64,000 nt of DNA. Origin: Benincasa hispida. Its lineage: Eukaryota; Streptophyta; Magnoliopsida; Cucurbitales; Cucurbitaceae. The DNA is taken from positions 86,905,563 to 86,969,562 of the forward strand of contig NC_052357.1 in the NCBI RefSeq assembly GCF_009727055.1. The letters are read 5' to 3'. Positions 58,445 to 64,000 of this stretch are shown here, piece by piece. Numbering within the stretch: position 1 is the stretch's first letter; each line of letters begins with the position of its first letter. A program made the position numbers and the translations under genes. The notes beneath the pieces are model-generated. The model had not been told where the DNA came from. It did no database searches and worked only from the letters and a program-made list of their open reading frames with translations.

Positions 58445-61400
58445 TATGGTGTGTTGTTCCTTCCTTGTTCTTGTTCTGGTTCTTGTATGTGTTTGATGGT
58501 TAAGGAAGAGCTAAGAAATGGAATTTACAGCCACAAATGAGGAGTGGGAAGAAGATGATGCGGCATAAAATGGTGGAATTTGCAGGGTAAGAGAAGAAGG
58601 AGCAACACGGAACTCATTTATGATCGATCATTCACCAAACGGACACCGTTCAATTTTCATTCTTCTTCTTTGATGGTTGTTGTTTCGTTGCATTTATTAT
58701 GCGAATTCATGCATTCATTTCAATTGTTTGGATTAAGAACATTGTTAGTCAACATTTTAATAAAACTCTGATTTAGTTGGTTGCAACTAGGTTTAAAACA
58801 GGGATGTCAATCATGAAAAACGATTGAAATATCTATAAAATATCAATTTTGATGAGTATTTCTAAAAAAGAAATTATAAATTTAAATTAATAAATAAATA
58901 TTTTATTGTCGTTTCAAATAACTAAACATGTTTATTATTTATATTATATTTATATCAATAACATTTTGATGCTTACATTTTGTATTTTATGGATTTCTTA
59001 CGATATAATGGGAATATCGATACAATGGAAATGTAATACTATGGGTATAATTTATGATCAGTAAGGATCTGATTTTTATCATGAGAAGTTTAGTTAAAAT
59101 TAAGTACCAATTTTTATTAAAAAAAACAAATTAATCTTTATTGTTTAAGTTCAATTTATGAATCTACATTAATAAATTTTATTGAACTATACTAGTATTT
59201 TTTTTACGATAAAACTAAATATTACAAATTCGAGACTACAAGACTAAATCGTTACTTATTATAGTTTAAAAACTAAATGTTACACATTTAAAAAGATTTA
59301 AGTATAAAAATAGAACTTGTTTAAAAAAATATTTTATGAAAAAAAAAAAGCATGATCAAACTATTTGTAAAAGTAGTGCTGATTTTTTGTCCTTTGAACT
59401 GATCACTTTTTACTTACCAAAAACCAAATTTTGTGTGGCATTTTTTTTTTTTTTTTTTTAATTTGGTCTTTATAATGACTGAACCACATTACTGACCAAA
59501 ACCAAATTTGGTTTTTGTGTGTGAGCTATTTTTCCCTTTCACTCGTTGCTTTTCTTTTGACTAACATTTTTAGATTACTACAACACCATTATTTTTCTTT
59601 TTCTCTACGTTTAATTGATTGTAACCAATTATTAAAGTATGATTTAATTACATGCATGTGTATGTGTACGTTGTTAAAATATCTCTAAACTTTTATTCTC
59701 AAACTTTGAAAGAAAATTTAAAAATTCAAATGGATGGGTGCTTTATTTCATAAATACATTTATTTCAATAATGACAACTTTAAATAAGTAGAAAAATATA
59801 CTTACTATTAATATCAATGGTGAATACTTTTGAAGTTTTGAAACTTTCGAAACTTCAAAGTATTTTTTTAAAAAAAATACTAATCATTTGCATCCAAAAC
59901 TAGTGGCAAGAAAATTTTTTATTTTTTTTTTCAAAGTTTAAGGGTATTGTTAGAACTTTTTGTTTATGAATATTTTTTAAATGAAATACAAAGTTTAAGA
60001 ATATTTTTTATAATTTAGCCTCATAAAAATTATTCGTTGAGCTTTGGCCTTTGTTTAAAAAATTACATTTACCTTTTCAAAAAGTGTAATATCGTCGTTG
60101 ACTTTCCATAAATATTTTAAAACTATTTATTATTTTGCAAGTACCTTTATGAACTATTTAGTTTTAAAAGTATCTTTGGTTTTCTAAATATTGTGTGATA
60201 ATTTAATTTCGATATTTTTAAATAAGTTATAATTTAGTACTAAGAACTTTAATAAGTAAAAAATTAGTCTCTCTGCTTTACAAATTTATTTGGAAACAAG
60301 TTTGTCTGTATAAACTAAACAAATCAAATCGATGTAAATAAAATTTGATTGTTAATTTCGATGAGATTTTCATGATTATTGTTAATTCATTTCAAATTTG
60401 AGATTATTATAGACTAAATTATTACATGATAAAGTTTAAGAACTAAAATTATTATAAATTTTAAAAATAGAGACTAAATTATTATAAATTACAATTTAGA
60501 TACCATAATGTCATTTCGAAAAGTAGTTTTTAACACACTACTCGTCTCAAAGACTCAACTCTTCAAAATTATTGAAAGCTTTTTTGGAAATGTTTATTTA
60601 AGGGGGATTTGATGATCTTCACCTTTTTATTTTTTGAAAATTATACCTTTTATTTTTATTTTTATTTTCATATTTGAAAATGAGTTTCGTTATTTTAAGG
60701 AAACATTTCCATTAGATTTCAAAAACAAAAACGAAAGTTAAAGACAAAGGTAAGTGTTTCTTAGTTTGAATCAATGCTTCAGACGATCATTAAAGGACCA
60801 TATATGTAATTTAACTTAAAATATTATGAAAATATTATTTTAAAGTAATTGTAAATTTAGAACTAATTAATATACTAATAAATTAATAAGTGCAATTATT
60901 TGCTTTTCTGGTAAGTTGATGTTCGAATTATTTTAATTGCATTCATACAAACAACATAAGCTATGACAATTAAAAATAATAGAAGAAAGAAAAGAAAAAG
61001 AAAAACGTATGCTATGACAATAATTGAAAGAAAGTTTATATATNTATATATATATAATACAAATTTACCTTCAAATGTTTAAATTTTAAAAGAGATAGGC
61101 TACAACCTATGAAGCATAGATATAGAAATGGATACAGTATACAAATACGATAGGATATGGCAATATGTCAATTTCTAAAAAAATAGGATATGACAACTCG
61201 TTGAAGATATGGTTTTTTCTTTCAAAAAAGAAAAACTAGGATATAGGTAATCTTAACATAAAGATACTAAATATAATCCACTAAAATCACAAACCATAAA
61301 ATGTCAAATTAATGACAATAGTACAAATTCAATACAAATACTATAATACAATACAAAAAGCAACATAAAAAATATTGAAATACAATAGTCAATAGAATAC

Positions 61401-61794
61401 AATAGAAAATTGACTTAGATTGATCAAAGAAGAAGAAGAATATTAGAGATAGAAGTATGAAGATACAGAAAGAACTTCTTTATTGAATTGTTAAAGATAT
61501 TTAAGTGGGTTATATTTTGCGAGATTTTATGAGGACTCGAACGTGAAGATGAAGATCAAATTATTCTAGAGTTTGGTATTTTATTTTAATTTTTTTTTCT
61601 CTGGATTAGGGCTGGGTAGTGAGCTTATTATATAGGTTGCTTAGTTTTGGGTTAAGAAAGATTAGATGGGTTACTTATATATATTTTTTTAAAGGAAGGT
61701 TAGCACAAAAACATATATGTCAAATCACGTGTTAAATACGTATTTGAGAAGTATCTGGGAGTATCAGTATCTGATATATATCCGATATGGATTC
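58445..61794. other. MATE upstream region and AT-rich gene-free spacer
   Basis: Positions 58445 to about 58650 are the likely promoter and leader of the minus-strand MATE gene; I see no certain TATA box. The rest is AT-rich, with poly-A/T runs (for example 59440-59462), no recognisable protein and no clear element. A single N is at 61044 in a TA repeat. Confidence 0.5.
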
Positions 61795-63544
61795 TGTTAG
61801 AGTAAGATAACATGCAACAGAAGTATCTAGGACCCATAAGCATTTAAATTCACTAATTTGAGAAACTAAAGCATGCTCATTTAAATAAGAGGGTTTTGGA
61901 TCATACTTTTGTAGAACTCTCCAAGATCTTGATCAAACGGTAGCAGTCTTCTCCAAAGATCATCGTGAACCACCTCAAGATCTTCCCCACTATCTTCTTG
62001 GAGCTTTAGACCGAGTTGTGGGACTCAAGAACAACTTGAAGCAATGTAAAACAGAGAAAAGCTCACAGCAGCACACTACCGAAGAACTCTTTCTTCCGCT
62101 TGAAATTTTCTCCCAAAATTTCTGTGTAATGCATGCCTTCAAATTACTTCATTCTTCTTTATTTATTGCAAATGAGCATGTAAAAGAAGGAATGTGCATG
62201 GCTTATAGCTCATGCTTGGAGTTAAATGAAGAAGAAGAAGTGGGTTTTGTGTCAGCATGAAAAATATGGTAATGGAAAACTTCAAAAATCTATTTGTGCA
62301 TGTAATCCTATTTTCCAATTTTCCTTTAAAACCAAAATTTGATTTCAAAATCCATGTTGATTTTAAAACTGAAAAATAATTTTCTACAATTAATTTAAAA
62401 TAATAATAATTAATTTAATATCAAATATTAAATTAATTTTGCACAAAACCATCTTCATATATTTAAATCATATTTAAATATATATTTTTTCTATTTCATT
62501 TAATTTTAATTTGAACATTTCAAATTAATTTCTCAAACTACTCTAAAGCTTAACCATTTACGAGCTAGTAGGGGGACCTCGCAGACTTACAGATCATGGG
62601 CTCCAATGATTCGAGATTAATCGGTTAAACTCAATAGACCGATCTAACCCCCATTCGTTAACTAACGGGATACTCCAGAATAGCTCATAGTTGAACTCCT
62701 CTCACTGTAGATATATTATGTCCACTATATAATCATAATCGGTAAGTCGATCCTTCACAAGTTCGTAATCACAGCGAGGTCAAAATTACCGTTTTACCCC
62801 TGTGAATACATCTTGTCCCTTAAGTTCCTACTGACCCTCTAATGAACAATTCTGATTCATAATCTCTATGAATCAAATCCTTTCTCTATTATGAGAAGGC
62901 GGGCCCCGATTGTTCAAGACCTGGAATCAGTACTTAAGAGAACAACCTATCTGCTAACCCTAAATTGGGTAGGAGTGAATTCCATCTTGCAAGGCTATGT
63001 CCCCACCGGTCTTATCCCCAAAATAGGAAGCTTATTAAGCAGTGCTGTTGGACTACCCTCACCGTTTGCAGATCAAAGGATAATCCCGAACAAACAGGAA
63101 TTCATAGCTAGCTCAAGATTAAGTTCGAGTTAACTTAGGTTATTTGATAAATGAAATAGTCAGTTTTAACAGTAAACGGTCGTTATAAAGAAAAGTGACT
63201 ATTTTCATGGTCCAGTCTATATGCAAACTTATTGCATAGGATGCTTCCACTCACATGTTTCAACATGAACGGTTTGTGGATCACATCGTTTGTAGCACTT
63301 TACAACTTCTTGTAACAACTACAGAGTGGGCCGCATCCAATAGTGTTACCAGGATGAGATACCCAATTTCATCCATATACTTATTACACCATTTAGGCTA
63401 TATACTGTCAACTTGATCCTGTTTATGTCACTACATAAAGTTACAGTACTCAGATTTTCATAATAAGATGCAAAATCAACAAGTCATTATTATTGATAAA
63501 TAGAATGTTTAACACGAACTGCAAGTTCTAGGACATTCCCAACA
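61795..63544 (-). mobile_element. 3' LTR of a minus-strand Copia
   Basis: On the minus strand it begins TGTTGGGAATGTCC at 63544, directly after a polypurine tract, and ends TTACTCTAACA at 61795, 1750 bp. It is the same family as the solo LTR at 18335-20102 and related to 17735-31120. The body of the element lies to the right and leaves the window, so the target duplication cannot be tested. Confidence 0.87.
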
Positions 63545-63663
63545 ATCTCCCACTTGGACTAAAATTTCAGTGAGAACAAATATATACAATATAATGTTGA
63601 GAAACATAATGGGAAATACAATATACTAGGGCATCTCTAATACCATAGACATTCTCCCACTTG
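63545..63663 (-). other. Twin polypurine tracts of the minus-strand Copia
   Basis: CAAGTGGGAGAT (complement of 63545-63556) borders the LTR, and a second CAAGTGGGAGA (complement of 63653-63663) lies just after the pol region. The spacing is about 108 bases. Confidence 0.72.
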
Positions 63664-63679
63664 CCCTAGATTACACTAA

Positions 63680-63866
63680 TCAAAGTCCTAGTTCAACTAG
63701 GTGGCCCTCAAATACTTTAGCCGAGAGGGCCTTTATGAATGGATCAGCAAGGTTGTCTTCCGAGACAATCTTTGTGGCGATCACATCTCCTCTGTGCACT
63801 ATCTCCCTTATGAGATAGTACTTTCTTTCAATGTTTTCTCCATGTTTGTGACTCTTGGGTTCCTTT
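63680..63866 (-). pseudogene. Copia RNase H C-terminus
   Basis: The frame reads KEPKSHKHGENIERKYYLIR, then EIVHRGD, SEDNLADPFIKALSAKVFEG and ends HLVELGL. This is the C-terminal tip of Copia pol, identical in plan to 28420-28600. Upstream it is cut at 63866/63867 by another LTR, so the reading frame there is chimeric. Confidence 0.85.
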
Positions 63867-64000
63867 TGAAGGATCTCATATCTAAGAGTTCCATGAGTGC
63901 GTTCAGATCGCTCCGATCTCACCGTGACCGAAATACATATAATATACATTCAACATATACAGTTATGCAAACAAATCTAATTATCAGCATGCTACGAACA
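63867..64000 (-). mobile_element. End of an LTR interrupting the RNase H, continuing past the window
   Basis: TGAAGGATCTCATATCTAAG onward matches the left end of the solo LTR at 10690 (TGAAGGAACTC...), sharing CCATGAGTGCGTT/CCATGAGCGCATT and GTGACCGAA. This is the 3' end of a minus-strand LTR, of which about 134 bases are in view. Confidence 0.75.

Overview
This window looks like a plant nuclear genome, and a eudicot. The base composition is very AT-rich. It contains one ordinary spliced gene, for a MATE transporter, with canonical GT-AG introns, and most of the rest is transposon debris: Copia LTR elements, MULE, CACTA, hAT and a MITE. The style of the Copia LTRs (TGTTGGGATTTATGCCCTAAA-type starts, iMet primer site) suggests a cucurbit, but that is an inference from memory and not proven here. 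No organellar, bacterial or viral gene was seen. The assembly carries two Nextera mosaic-end adapter relics, a 10-base N gap and a single N.

Layout. Positions 440-6110 hold a decayed Mutator-like element (MULE) that encodes a transposase followed on the same strand by a plant mobile domain (PMD). From about 6955 to 41943 lies a tandem duplication. Copy A is about 6955-15965 and copy B about 15966-41943. Each copy carries, on the minus strand, one short gene for a small secreted Cys-rich and His-rich protein (14087-14428 and 40090-40443). The copies differ in size because different transposons entered each one. Copy A gained two solo LTRs and lost a CACTA element except for a 25-bp stub. Copy B kept the 4.3-kb CACTA (31781-36085) and gained a 13.4-kb nest: a minus-strand LTR that hosts a solo LTR and a complete but dead Copia (20173-29887). 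Copy B also gained another solo LTR and a hAT-type MITE.

The right end of copy B is an LTR (41944 to about 48110) broken by rearranged hAT sequence (42178-46393). It is followed by a second, older Copia lineage (48110-52507) whose reverse transcriptase is mostly replaced by a minus-strand Copia fragment. After about 2 kb of featureless AT-rich DNA comes the best gene of the window, a seven-exon MATE/DETOXIFICATION efflux carrier on the minus strand (54713-58444), with a MITE-like element in its last intron. After another 3 kb of quiet AT-rich DNA, the window ends in the 3' LTR and RNase H tail of a minus-strand Copia that is itself cut by another LTR.

Functionally, only the MATE gene and the two small secreted-protein genes look alive. 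All transposon genes seen have stops, frameshifts or lost catalytic residues. I did not find a convincing new biological system. The most unusual items are the paired Cys/His-rich peptide genes in the tandem duplication, the MULE-PMD association with palindromic subterminal repeats, the twin polypurine tracts shared by all five Copia tails, and the recurring CGATCGTTTAG-like motif fields in Copia LTRs and leader.
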